64,000 bases of DNA. Source: Pyropia yezoensis. Its lineage: Eukaryota; Rhodophyta; Bangiophyceae; Bangiales; Bangiaceae. The notes beneath the pieces are model-generated. The model searched no databases. It was not told the DNA's origin and saw nothing but the letters and a program-made list of their open reading frames with translations. The stretch lies in assembly GCA_009829735.1 (NCBI GenBank), contig CM020618.1, positions 12,630,568 through 12,694,567 of the forward strand, written 5' to 3'. How positions within the stretch are numbered: the first letter of the stretch is position 1; each line of letters begins with the position of its first letter. A program made the translations under genes and the position numbers. Positions 33,001-38,643 of the stretch are shown piece after piece.

Positions 33001-36000
33001 ACGACCCAGCCTCGTCGCCAGACCCAACGCCCAACACGTCCTTCAGACGGCTGCCGAGGCCCCGCCGCTCGTCCGACGAGCCCCCATCCGACCCACCGTC
33101 GTCGCGACCAGCACCAAACAGGCCGCCCCGGCTTCTCCGGCTGCCGCGCCGACTGCTCCGGCTGCTGCTCCTGCTGCGCCGCCTCCGAGTCGGACTCCGG
33201 TCCGACGACCCAGCCTCGCCGCCAGACCCAACGCCCAACACGTCCTTCAGACGGCTGCCGAGGCCCCGCCGCTCGTCCGACGAGCCCCCATCCGACCCAC
33301 CGTCGTCGCGACCAGCACCAAACAGGCCGCCCCGGCTTCTGCCGCTGCCGTGCTGGCTGCTTTTGCTGGTGCGCCTCTCGAAGTTTCCGTCGTCTCTCCA
33401 AGTATCGTGTTCTTGCATCGCATGCAAGGCCGTGGCCGGTACGTCACGCCGACTGCGACGGCCACTGCGACGATCTGAGAGCCTGTCATCGTCAGGCAAA
33501 GCACCGTCTGAGCCGCCTGAGTTACTTTGGCCACCCGGGTAGTCATCCTCACTGCCGCTGCCACCGTCACTGCTGCGACGGCCCCACAGCTGGCCATCCC
33601 GCCGCTGCCGCCCGTCCAGATCACGAAACGGAGGCACTTCAGACGTCGCCTGGTCACGCCGGCTGGTGCGGCCGTAGCGACGGTCCGAGTATTCCTCGTC
33701 AACGTGAGAGCGATCGCCCGAGGGCCACGCATCAGCTAATGACCGACCATCGCTCGAGTGACGACGGCGGCGACCGAAATCGCTGTGGTCGTCCCACGAG
33801 GCCCTCCCATTTCCCGACGGCCCTCTGTCCGTTGAACGACGACGCCAGCCACGGAATTCACCATCGTCGTCCAGGGACCTGCGCCCATCCGCTGACGACC
33901 GTCTGTCGGTCATGCGGCGACGCCAGCCAAAAATTCCACCATCATCATCTGACCTGTAGGTACGTGGTGACTCCTCCCTTCGAAGACGGCGGCTGCCACG
34001 CCGGCTCCGACTGTCGCGGCCCCCGGGGCTGTCGCGGCTGCTGCGGCTGTCATGCCTGCGGTAGCTCCCATGCATGTCGTGCCTAGTCTGGCTGAAACGG
34101 TTACCGCGATTGCTCGGGCTGTCCCGTCGGTAGTGGGCGGACGACGCGCGCCGCCGGGTCCGGGGCGCCCAGCGTGAGCCTCTCCTGTCGTCGTAGCTGC
34201 CAATATCATCCCGCGAGCGGGGCTGGCGACGACCAGGCGGCCCGGGGTTGACGTTGGCGTCCACGTCGTCCACAGCCATCTGTCTCGCATGAGACCACCG
34301 CTGATGACGTCCGCGGCGGCCAACCGTTTCGCCATCTTCCTCCCACAAGTCGCGGCGCCCGGTCCGACCGCTGCGGTGGGAACCAGTACTGTCAAATGGG
34401 ATGCCCGAAGAGGCTGATGGCGCACGGTCCTCACGGCGTGGCGCAACATGCGAGGCCAGTCGGGCGGAAAGGCGCTCGTGGGTGTCTTGTCGCGAACGAG
34501 AGGTGCTCGACCGGCGGCCACGATGGCCATCACTACGCCGTCCGTCGTCATTCGATGACGATGTCGCGCGGCCGCTCGTAGAAGAGCCGTCTCCGGGCTG
34601 CCCACCCCAGAGCGACGCGCCAGTTTCGGCCCCAGACCCCAAAACGCCAGACCAATTCTCCGCATCGGCGTTGATGACGCCTGAACCAGGTCGCATAGCA
34701 GGAAGACGACCACGATGGGACTGGCTCGCGCCGGCTTCCCCTTTCCGCGATGATGAAGCCGTTGACGGATGGCGGGTGGGAGCAGCAACACCGTCCACAG
34801 GCCCCGATAACTGTCGGCTGTGGTAGACTGAGCCCTGGCCCGGTTGGTCCACCCAGGACTCAGTTGTGCGGACGCCCTCATCGACCGCATGGTCGTCACC
34901 CAGCAGGGACGGTGAGGAGCCACGCGATGGCCGCCTCTCCCCGTCGCTACCTGCGGCGGTAGGGGCGGCCGCACCACGCCCGGGACGACCAGCCGACCCG
35001 TTCGCGTCACTAGACGCACGGGCTACCGATGCCGCCAAAGATGACCGCTCCGGCCGCCTTGTCGATGAGGACGACGGCGGCACCGACGGAACAGTCGACG
35101 GGGCCAATGATCGACAAGCACCCGGGCCCAACACTCCCACACCGTCGTCCGATGCAAGCCCCTCGTCGTCGTCGGGCAAACTCGCCAGAGCAGCGCCCCC
35201 AGAGACCGTTACAGGCTGGTTGGTGGCGCCGGCCGCAGGTGGAAATGACGGCGCGCGGCGGCGTGAGACGGACGTCCCGCTGCCCCGGCTGCCACTCGAC
35301 GGCCGACTGCGGGAGCCTCTTGACGTTGACGGCGACACGCTGGCCCGCTGCATCGCCGCCACAGACCCCGCAGCCGAGCCGCCCTTTTTCACACCGAGCA
35401 GTGACCTCGTGGTTGGGGGGGGGGTGCCGCCAGGGGAGTCATCCCCAGCAGACTCTCTTCCCACGCTACCGGCCGACCGCGGCGACCCTGTGGCGCTGCC
35501 CGCTGACCCATCGTCCATAGACGACCCACCAACAAAGGTGGCCGCCGCTCCAGTACCAGCGGACGACCGACCCGGTGGCGTCCGCTGCAGGGACGTGCCA
35601 CCGCTCTTGTCCCGCAGCGACTGCATCAAATGGGTTGTACCACCCCGCCGCGCTGTTGGCCCAGTCGCCGTCGCTGTGCTAACCGACGATGCCACTGAGC
35701 CCGTCCTACCACCTGACGACCCGCCAGTCGTGGCGGTGCCCGCGGGCGACAGCCGCGGCGACGCGGCCACCGAAGAGCTCGACACGGCCGACCCCCGCTG
35801 ACGACCTGCCACGTCGTACTGACTTGCCTGGGGGTGCCCAACGCTCGCCCCGCTCCCCTCCTCAACCTCAGCGGTAGGCTGCGACCATGACCTCGAGCCA
35901 CTTGAGCCGTTCCAGCTCCCACTGCCGGGCGATGTGTCTCCGTCATACTCTTGCTCCGCAACGGCACCACGGGTAGCGCCGACGTCGCCGCTGCTGCCGT

Positions 36001-36943
36001 CATCGTCGCTACGGGTCGACGCCCCACCACGCCACCCTCTCCCCCGGCTCGCCAAAGAGCCCGAATCCTCGCTGGGGCCAGCGTCTGACAGACCCGCGTC
36101 CGAGCCAGAAACGGTGTACGCCGGGGAGGCGGAACGCGGCACATTCCCCGCAGAGGGGGAGCGTCCGTTCAGCGATGGCGTCGACGACCGCCGGCGGGAC
36201 CGGCCGCGCAGGTGAGCGGGTGACAGGACACCCCCGCTCGCTGTCGAGTTGCTACAGCGGGTGTCACCCTCAACGCCGTCAAGGCCTCCTGCCCTTGCCG
36301 CGATGACGCCGCCATCCGCGCCCGCTTCAGTTGCTGCGTCAACGGGCAGCGGCACGGCAGACACGGAGCGGAACGAGTCCGTCCCCGCCACGCTCTCGGC
36401 AATGATTTGCTCGGCCACAGGCGCAAAGCGACCGTCCATTACAATTAGCACACGATCCTCTCCACGGGACCCCTTCACCGTATCAAGGCGCATGAAGAAG
36501 TCCTCTGCCGACATTACGCCGTCCCCCAGCTGCTCGTTGACTAGCATTTTCACGGTGTCGGCGTAGTGGCCGATAATGTCGTGCAGTCGCCGCGCGGCCG
36601 GCTCGTGTAGGACAGCGGCGGCGGCGTCGTTTGTGCGCTCTGGCATTGCACGCATCCGCTCCACGTCGGCCGCCGTCAGCGCCGGCACAGCCGCGCGGAG
36701 GCGCTTTGCCAGCGCCGCTGAGCGCAGAGGCGTCTGCCGCAGGAAAAGTTGCCCACAGTAGGCATTCGTGATGCGCGCCTCGGCAGCAATCTGCGTCAGC
36801 GTCTTGCCGCTGCGGGCCTTCGCCGCCAGCAGGCGCTCAACAGTCTGCTGCTTGGTCAGGGGCGTTGGGGGGGAGGGGGGGGAGGGAGAGCGGGAGGGGG
36901 TAGAGCCGCGACCAGCAGGGTCACGGTGGGTGGTGTCCGCCAT
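18002..36943 (-). CDS. Giant cyanase-domain protein with about 55 SR-rich 68-residue repeats
   Basis: One uninterrupted 6,313-codon frame, intronless. Residues 31-177 are a cyanase (cyanate hydratase, CynS) domain: an N-terminal helical bundle (KTLTQIAAEARITNAYCGQL) and the catalytic C-terminal part (RRLHDIIGHYADTVKMLVNE, then GDGVMSAEDF, ending LIVMDGRF). Cyanase converts cyanate and bicarbonate to CO2 and ammonia. Residues about 180-1200 are disordered and Ser/Gly/Arg-rich, including three loose copies of a GWRRRxTDRxxS motif near 1000-1090. Residues about 1200-4830 are the tandem array, typified by SRGGLFGAGRDDGGSDGG, then GLGSRLKDVLGVGS and RSRSSSRSSRRGSRR. The last 1,480 residues contain one short charged coiled-coil-like stretch (QRLEEQHG...EAEEERLREEQRRH) and Ser/Pro-rich sequence ending in GYEYTQVSWSY. 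The frame remains open for 3.6 kb before and 4.4 kb after the array, where chance openness is unlikely. Whether the full length is translated is untested. Function of the tail is unknown. Confidence 0.75.
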   Translation of the reverse strand: MADTTHRDPAGRGSTPSRSPSPPSPPTPLTKQQTVERLLAAKARSGKTLTQIAAEARITNAYCGQLFLRQTPLRSAALAKRLRAAVPALTAADVERMRAMPERTNDAAAAVLHEPAARRLHDIIGHYADTVKMLVNEQLGDGVMSAEDFFMRLDTVKGSRGEDRVLIVMDGRFAPVAEQIIAESVAGTDSFRSVSAVPLPVDAATEAGADGGVIAARAGGLDGVEGDTRCSNSTASGGVLSPAHLRGRSRRRSSTPSLNGRSPSAGNVPRSASPAYTVSGSDAGLSDAGPSEDSGSLASRGRGWRGGASTRSDDDGSSGDVGATRGAVAEQEYDGDTSPGSGSWNGSSGSRSWSQPTAEVEEGSGASVGHPQASQYDVAGRQRGSAVSSSSVAASPRLSPAGTATTGGSSGGRTGSVASSVSTATATGPTARRGGTTHLMQSLRDKSGGTSLQRTPPGRSSAGTGAAATFVGGSSMDDGSAGSATGSPRSAGSVGRESAGDDSPGGTPPPTTRSLLGVKKGGSAAGSVAAMQRASVSPSTSRGSRSRPSSGSRGSGTSVSRRRAPSFPPAAGATNQPVTVSGGAALASLPDDDEGLASDDGVGVLGPGACRSLAPSTVPSVPPSSSSTRRPERSSLAASVARASSDANGSAGRPGRGAAAPTAAGSDGERRPSRGSSPSLLGDDHAVDEGVRTTESWVDQPGQGSVYHSRQLSGPVDGVAAPTRHPSTASSSRKGEAGASQSHRGRLPAMRPGSGVINADAENWSGVLGSGAETGASLWGGQPGDGSSTSGRATSSSNDDGRRSDGHRGRRSSTSRSRQDTHERLSARLASHVAPRREDRAPSASSGIPFDSTGSHRSGRTGRRDLWEEDGETVGRRGRHQRWSHARQMAVDDVDANVNPGPPGRRQPRSRDDIGSYDDRRGSRWAPRTRRRASSAHYRRDSPSNRGNRFSQTRHDMHGSYRRHDSRSSRDSPGGRDSRSRRGSRRLRREESPRTYRSDDDGGIFGWRRRMTDRRSSADGRRSLDDDGEFRGWRRRSTDRGPSGNGRASWDDHSDFGRRRRHSSDGRSLADAWPSGDRSHVDEEYSDRRYGRTSRRDQATSEVPPFRDLDGRQRRDGQLWGRRSSDGGSGSEDDYPGGQSNSGGSDGALPDDDRLSDRRSGRRSRRDVPATALHAMQEHDTWRDDGNFERRTSKSSQHGSGRSRGGLFGAGRDDGGSDGGSSDERRGLGSRLKDVLGVGSGGEAGSSDRSPTRRRRSRSSSRSSRRGSRRSRGGLFGAGRDDGGSDGGSSDERRGLGSRLKDVLGVGSGDEAGSSDRSPTRRRRSRSSSRSSRRGSRRSRGGLFGAGRDDGGSDGGSSDERRGLGSRLKDVLGVGSDSVGGSSDKGRSRGRRSRSSSRSSRRGSRRSRGGLFGAGRDDGGSDGGSSDERRGLGSRLKDVLGVGSGGEAGSSDRSPTRRRRSRSSSRSSRRGSRRSRGGLFGAGRDDGGSDGGSSDERRGLGSRLKDVLGVGSGGEAGSSDRSPTRRRRSRSSSRSSRRGSRRSRGGLFGAGRDDGGSDGGRSDEDRGLGSRLKDVLGVGSDSVGGSSDRGRSRGRRSRSSSRSSRRGSRRSRGGLFGAGRDDGGSDGGRSDEDRGLGSRLKDVLGVGSDSVGGSSDKGRSRGRRSRSSSRSSRRGSRRSRGGLFGAGRDDGGSDGGRSDEDRGLGSRLKDVLGVGSDSVGGSSDKGRSRGRRSRSSSRSSRRGSRRSRGGLFGAGRDDGGSDGGSSDERRGLGSRLKDVLGVGSGGEAGSSDRSPTRRRRSRSSSRSSRRGSRRSRGGLFGAGRDDGGSDGGSSDERRGLGGRLKDVLGVGSGGEAGSSDKGRSRGRRSRSSSRSSRRGSRRSRGGLFGAGRDDGGSDGGRSDEDRGLGSRLKDVLGVGSDSVGGSSDRGRSRGRRSRSSSRSSRRGSRRSRGGLFGAGRDDGGSDGGRSDEDRGLGSRLKDVLGVGSDSVGGSSDKGRSRGRRSRSSSRSSRRGSRRSRGGLFGAGRDDGGSDGGSSDERRGLGSRLKDVLGVGSGGEAGSSDRSPTRRRRSRSSSRSSRRGSRRSRGGLFGAGRDDGGSDGGRSDEDRGLGSRLKDVLGVGSDSVGGSSDKGRSRGRRSRSSSRSSRRGSRRSRGGLFGAGRDDGGSDGGSSDERRGLGSRLKDVLGVGSGGEAGSSDRSPTRRRRSRSSSRSSRRGSRRSRGGLFGAGRDDGGSDGGSSDERRGLGSRLKDVLGVGSGDEAGSSDRSPTRRRRSRSSSRSSRRGSRRSRGGLFGAGRDDGGSDGGSSDERRGLGSRLKDVLGVGSGGEAGSSDRSPTRRRRSRSSSRSSRRGSRRSRGGLFGAGRDDGGSDGGRSDEDRGLGSRLKDVLGVGSDSVGGSSDKGRSRGRRSRSSSRSSRRGSRRSRGGLFGAGRDDGGSDGGSSDERRGLGSRLKDVLGVGSGGEAGSSDRSPTRRRRSRSSSRSSRRGSRRSRGGLFGAGRDDGGSDGGSSDERRGLGSRLKDVLGVGSGGEAGSSDRSPTRRRRSRSSSRSSRRGSRRSRGGLFGAGRDDGGSDGGRSDEDRGLGSRLKDVLGVGSDSVGGSSDRGRSRGRRSRSSSRSSRRGSRRSRGGLFGAGRDDGGSDGGRSDEDRGLGSRLKDVLGVGSDSVGGSSDRGRSRGRRSRSSSRSSRRGSRRSRGGLFGAGRDDGGSDGGRSDEDRGLGSRLKDVLGVGSDSVGGSSDKGRSRGRRSRSSSRSSRRGSRRSRGGLFGAGRDDGGSDGGRSDEDRGLGSRLKDVLGVGSGGEAGSSDRSPTRRRRSRSSSRSSRRGSRRSRGGLFGAGRDDGGSDGGRSDEDRGLGSRLKDVLGVGSDSVGGSSDRGRSRGRRSRSSSRSSRRGSRRSRGGLFGAGRDDGGSDGGRSDEDRGLGSRLKDVLGVGSDSVGGSSDKGRSRGRRSRSSSRSSRRGSRRSRGGLFGAGRDDGGSDGGSSDERRGLGSRLKDVLGVGSGGEAGSSDRSPTRRRRSRSSSRSSRRGSRRSRGGLFGAGRDDGGSDGGSSDERRGLGSRLKDVLGVGSGGEAGSSDRSPTRRRRSRSSSRSSRRGSRRSRGGLFGAGRDDGGSDGGRSDEDRGLGSRLKDVLGVGSDSVGGSSDKGRSRGRRSRSSSRSSRRGSRRSRGGLFGAGRDDGGSDGGSSDERRGLGSRLKDVLGVGSGGEAGSSDRSPTRRRRSRSSSRSSRRGSRRSRGGLFGAGRDDGGSDGGSSDERRGLGSRLKDVLGVGSGGEAGSSDRSPTRRRRSRSSSRSSRRGSRRSRGGLFGAGRDDGGSDGGSSDERRGLGSRLKDVLGVGSDSVGGSSDKGRSRGRRSRSSSRSSRRGSRRSRGGLFGAGRDDGGSDGGSSDEQRGLGSRLKDVLGIGSGGEAGSSDRSPTRRRRSRSSSRSSRRGSRRSRGGLFGAGRDDGGSDGGSSDEQRGLGSRLKDVLGVGSGGEAGSSDRGRSRGRRSRSSSRSSRRGSRRSRGGLFGAGRDDGGSDGGSSDEQRGLGSRLKDVLGIGSGGEAGSSDRSPTRRRRSRSSSRSSRRGSRRSRGGLFGAGRDDGGSDGGRSDEDRGLGSRLKDVLGVGSDNVGGSSDRGRSRRRRSRSSSRSSRRGSRRSRGGLFGAGRDDGGSDGGRSDEDRGLGSRLKDVLGVGSDSVGGSSDRGRSRGRRSRSSSRSSRRGSRRSRGGLFGAGRDDGGSDGGRSDKDRGLGSRLKDVLGVGSGGEAGSSDLSPTRRRRSRSSSRSSRRGSRRSRGGLFGAGRDDGGSDGGRSDEDRGLGSRLKDVLGVGSDSVGGSSDRGRSRGRRSRSSSRSSRRGSRRSRGGLFGAGRDDGGSDGGSSDEQRGLGSRLKDVLGVGSGGEAGSSDRSPTRRRRSRSSSRSSRRGSRRSRGGLFGAGRDDGGSDGGRSDEDRGLGSRLKDVLGVGSDSVGGSSDRGRSRWRRSRSSSRSSRRGSRRSRGGLFGAGRDDGGSDGGSSDEQRGLGSRLKDVLGVGSGGEAGSSDRGRSRGRRSRSSSRCSRRGSRRSRGGLFGAGRDDGGSDGGSSDEQRGLGSRLKDVLGIGSGGEAGSSDRSPTRRRRSRSSSRSSRRGSRRSRGGLFGAGRDDGGSDGGRSDEDRGLGSRLKDVLGVGSDNVGGSSDRGRSRRRRSRSSSRSSRRGSRRSRGGLFGAGRDDGGSDGGRSDEDRGLGSRLKDVLGVGSDSVGGSSDRGRSRGRRSRSSSRSSRRGSRRSRGGLFGAGRDDGGSDGGRSDEDRGLGSRLKDVLGVGSDSVGGSSDRGRSRGRRSRSSSRSSRRGSRRSRGGLFGAGRDDGGSDGGRSDEDRGLGSRLKDVLGVGSGGEAGSSDRSPTRRRRSRSSSRSSRRGSRRSRGGLFGAGRDDGGSDGGRSDEDRGLGSRLKDVLGVGSDSVGGSSDRGRSRWRRSRSSSRSSRRGSRRSRGGLFGAGRDDGGSDGGPSDEQRGLGGRLKDVLGVGSGGEAGSSDRGRSRGRRSRSSSRSSRRGSRSGSRRSRGGLFGAGRDDGGSDGGSSDERRGLVGRVGDMLGVGSGGHVSASDGGRSRRRRSRSGSRSSRRGRRSSRRGLFGSGGHDGGSDGGSSDERGGLGSRLGDMLGVGSGGDDGASDRGRSRRRRSRSGSRSSRRGRGSSRRGLFGAGGDDGASDGGSSDERRGLVGRVGDMLGVGSGGHVSASDGGRSRRRRSRSGSRSSRRGRRSSRRGLFGSGGHDGGSDGGSSDERGGLGSRLGDMLGVGSGGDDGASDRGRSRRRRSRSGSRSSRRGRVSSRRGLFGAGGHDGESDRGGSRTRRSRSSSRISLRYGRRTGRGLFGVGSSSSRGDDGASDLGRSFERRGSPGSRNSRRGPFGGPADEADGDDRVSDAGSFGERRHSGGSRGSRSSRRGVFGGRSDGAGGRASAAGASDHVSGSRSSSRSYLGGGSDSADEAEVDAVDERFDRHRGRSSKPTLSAGGSSKTDDASGNVTRSIQQDSPMSGDRGQPLDSPGSPGEHGLAMHYSLDERDLDFSGELRLDDGSRQSDTREADTRELHSPDAPPTVTTDSYALEAQHRALELEREMELDRRRRSAAGSHGKPSSVGGSRSGGSSPPHSVLDSQSTTNSYLYESSSMGYSATPSSSGRSSALQRGSPRRSTAPGSGAGAFGADDHPGPVALSAQQQRLEEQHGAQHASWQQRYLAMHQADIEAEEERLREEQRRHALAPAAGGEQRVFEFETDGLPDVSVSPPPSFYSLSAASESVASHRVGRPPPLSPVRERPASEEDGADSAGRMDEDLTRDASDHGSSLYAPDRPAGLPVLSGSLHDRADDRTQPAGGGPLQVGQRSHGSSPRRSRPTGANVTSRPRSHRSSRHSGRLSVATKDDGSSRPTPLRPSVESGGMPAARPSGSTPVSPVVSASPVQTYRSSMLDDDGGSGPLDPDRPSRRHARPVSVDSGGVGDGGSGRLSFLPSTPPESAGSMPVDTVDDAAAVPPGLGGSPPAVSRSSGRHSGRRPARPGVAAIPRPQGTAKDDDSVRRDVPPSWDYPSIDSGRPGQSSGPVAPSPSVASTLPSLSVKREDGPADRTFITPDRRLAAAAGRPIDMLSPPQSRLTSIGEERPPSPSRVTLPTRPPSRPPSSASRRFSTLGLAPALRTSSESGGAVDGRASKPPASPPHSAGTSARVGLSQAAVAVDGAPGAASASTASGRSSMRLSSDGGGGPPGDGSVPRPVPTASSLDGTQTHSVAAGSTPHSGRLAKRPQMGARKPPLPAAGSSSPTHRARRHGRTSSSEMRTPTPAVGTRPVRSPTIETLPDSPGVLTHVSGSSFFSGDTGLTDGRSPSSTWWPVRRSSAASAAIRAETRSATSSRHASLSEGGSDTSGAASRPSTEPPRHRRRRSRSPQRGGRAATAEGIAAALRRRRSGQQLAGDSASSAMAATTSSLASPAVGHGVQPRRHRTSRRASSDGAAGRLPLVRREPVKAGEAMAAAVAAASAAAVAPAPSATYGQPWTGVDEASSHSTNLSVAAAITTTAVEPLVEPLDPAPHKARPAVAPKPGPPTLEPSPPVRAVPPTLTPARVATAAARPGASASPAPAVAPMDGGASPPAVAAGAGTGVVRARPSDGAAFKRHRRGSPRQVTHSVGGDSSSGRSSRTSRSGGSSGTITGGGSSGGVATGGDGSFVDVRPRTRRRTVSGVSVERLVGSPHGHVRISVPRPPLPPQPPVAPAAPAGLWSSLAPLPPLPAIPALPPMESVESVGSAGSTTSYTCVEVGNRRVSGTVVVHDDPSGYEYTQVSWSY
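22450..33345 (-). repeat. 204-bp coding tandem array (minisatellite-like)
   Basis: The marker word CAAACAGGCC (the SRGGLFG codons on the minus strand) recurs at 23731 and then at exact multiples of 204 bp up to 33319: 47 periods, hence 48 copies with no net length change. Two more copies lie at 23527 and 23311; the spacing 23311-23527 is 216 bp, a 4-residue insertion. From 22450 to about 23300 the units diverge (SSRRGLFGSGGHDGG type) and show a 408-bp two-unit duplication (22501 against 22909). Two main unit types alternate irregularly: ERRGLG...GGEAGSSDRSPTRRR and EDRGLG...DSVGGSSDKGRSRGR. A rare DNVGG variant recurs 1,632 bp (eight units) apart (24449 and 26081), showing block duplication. 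Near-identity of units implies recent amplification or conversion. Confidence 0.95.
36413..36853 (-). other. Cyanase domain within the giant protein
   Basis: Aligning to E. coli CynS gives a constant offset of 23 residues across the active site: Arg96 corresponds to R119, Glu99 to D122 and Ser122 to S145. The NExxGDGxMSA block (NEQLGDGVMSA) is near identical to plant cyanases (NEKFGDGIMSA, from memory). The Arg and Ser are kept and the Glu is Asp. The domain is full length relative to the 156-residue bacterial enzyme. Because cyanase works as a decamer of dimers, a 6,000-residue C-terminal tail on each subunit would be striking. Confidence 0.85.
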
Positions 36944-38077
36944 GGTGAAAAGGGGGGCGTGGCCAGCAAGCCGCCCACGGCCTGTGATGGACGAGAAAGG
37001 CCCTCAAACTGCGCCTGTGCGCTCGCACTCGCTCACGGGAAGCGCACGCGCGGACGCTGTGCACAATGGTACGGTGCACCCGCCGAGCACGCACGTCGGA
37101 ACGGGCGTGACAGACCGGGACACGAGAACGACGACACAACACACTAGCTTGCTGCCAGCACCGCAGGCAGCACAAACGCATGCGGAAACGGTGGCAGCCA
37201 GTCGCGCACGCCCACGCTGCGAAATCCCGCCTCGCTGCCTGCCAGCGCGGATATGCATACATACACCTCCGGCACAACAGCGAGACGCGGCGTGGACATC
37301 CACACGGTGGTCACAGGGGGAGCGCAGGGCCCTCCATGCCCCAACCAGCAAGCGAGCGGTACACGGCGTGGCCAGGGAAGGCAGAGCCCCCACCCGCACC
37401 CCCCCACTGGTCATCTCATTTGAGAGCGCTGCGAAAGCTGCAGCATCCCGCCGCGTGTCACGCGCCCCCAACGACCACTCGCAGCGCACGGTCGGCTGGG
37501 GGGGTGTGCAAGCAAAAACTGCCGGAAAGGTCACTGCCGCGGATCGGCCCGGCGGCAGCCCGGCTGGGGGGAGGCGGAGGGCGGACACCACCAACGCACA
37601 ACGACGCTGGGGTGAGCGCACGTCCGGACGGCAGCGGCCGCCCGCCATGATCATCATGCCAATGGTTGGCTCGCCGAGTGGGCTTCCGCGGGAGGTCCCC
37701 TCTCAGCCTGCAAGAGAGCGAACGAAACGGCCTTCGAGGTCTCGCCCGCCACTCGTCTGGCGTGGTGGCGCGATACCCCAATTGGCGACCACAACAGTGG
37801 ACGCTTGGCAACACCGATTCGAACGCCTAATGCATACCAAACTTTTATATATTTTCGCGAACTCATCAGGATAGCCCAATTATTGCTGAAAACTTACTTG
37901 GACAGTCCAAGGGTCATGCCCGGCAATAGACTTTATGCAACACGCTTTCCTATTATTAAGGATTCCTGTGTCTTAAATGCGTGAAAGTGTCGCCAACGTG
38001 GCCCGAGCATGGCGTCAGTGTATGACTTTCATCCAAAAAGCCTAGGTCAAAGCCGCCTGTCACACCATACATATATA
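36944..38077. other. Upstream region of the giant gene, no gene seen
   Basis: The first 850 bp are GC-rich with overlapping open frames (up to 368 plus and 217 minus codons) lacking motifs; they probably contain the promoter of the giant gene. From about 37,800 composition drops sharply to AT-rich (TTTTATATATTTTCGCG near 37,843), which begins the mobile-element-bearing interval. Confidence 0.4.
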
Positions 38078-38524
38078 GCAGTTATCCGAATTTTGTCCCA
38101 TGTGGACAAGAGCAAGAGCAAGTGTACAAGAGCAAGGGCCAATCGCATGCTCGCAGCAGAGGGCTGTCCAATGGCGTGCTGCAACACGTCTGTCGGAAGA
38201 ACCTGATGATTGGCTATGGCCACAACTGCTCTCGCAACGAACGCTGGTCGGTCAAAACACTCTTGTTTCTTCATCGGATCTCGCCGTTTGGCCCTTTACC
38301 TCAGGTCATCTCTGTCAAGAACAGTCCGAAGCGCTCAGCCGGTGCTTGTTCTGCCCTCGAAGTGGTCAGAAATCCCGAGAGAACCCCCGATCACACTGTT
38401 CGTACAACAACGGACACTCATGCAGAGCAGTCATTGGCCAGAGAGGCAGCATCTGAGTCATATCATTGGTCAAACACAGTTTGCTCTTGCTCTTGTCCAC
38501 ATGGGACAAAATTGGGAGAACTGC
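38078..38524. mobile_element. MITE-like element with about 45-bp terminal inverted repeats
   Basis: The left end (38078 onward, GCAGTTATCCGAATTTTGTC...) and the reverse complement of the right end (to 38524) match over roughly 45 bp with about two differences, ending in GACAAGAGCAAGAGCAA. The 450-bp body is AT-richer than the surroundings and has no transposase. A non-autonomous DNA transposon is the simplest reading. Target duplication is unclear because a second small element abuts the right end. Confidence 0.7.
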
Positions 38525-38528
38525 AATA

Positions 38529-38643
38529 GTGCGTCCCGTAAAAAGTGGACGTGCTCGTGTCGTGATCATGTCAAATATCGGCCACTGGACCAATCAAACC
38601 CACACTGCACGACCCGTGCACGTCCACTTTTTACGGGACGCAC
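38529..38643. mobile_element. 115-bp MITE-like element with about 36-bp inverted repeats
   Basis: GTGCGTCCCGTAAAAAGTGG at 38529 is mirrored exactly at 38624-38643, and the arms extend to about 36 bp with two mismatches. AATA flanks both sides (38525-38528 and 38644-38647), a candidate 4-bp target duplication. It sits 4 bp from the right end of the larger element, so it probably inserted there. No coding capacity. Confidence 0.7.

Noticed and set aside
22450-33345. CRISPR-like array
   Set aside because: The repeats are contiguous 204-bp units without spacers, in a eukaryotic coding frame.
24447-33542. Plus-strand open frame of 3,031 codons, Pro/Arg/Leu-rich
   Set aside because: Same cause: a mirror frame of the coding minisatellite.
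23395-34086. Plus-strand open frame of 3,563 codons, rich in Cys, Gly and His
   Set aside because: It exists only because the 204-bp unit is stop-free in this frame. It stops soon after leaving the array and carries no domain.
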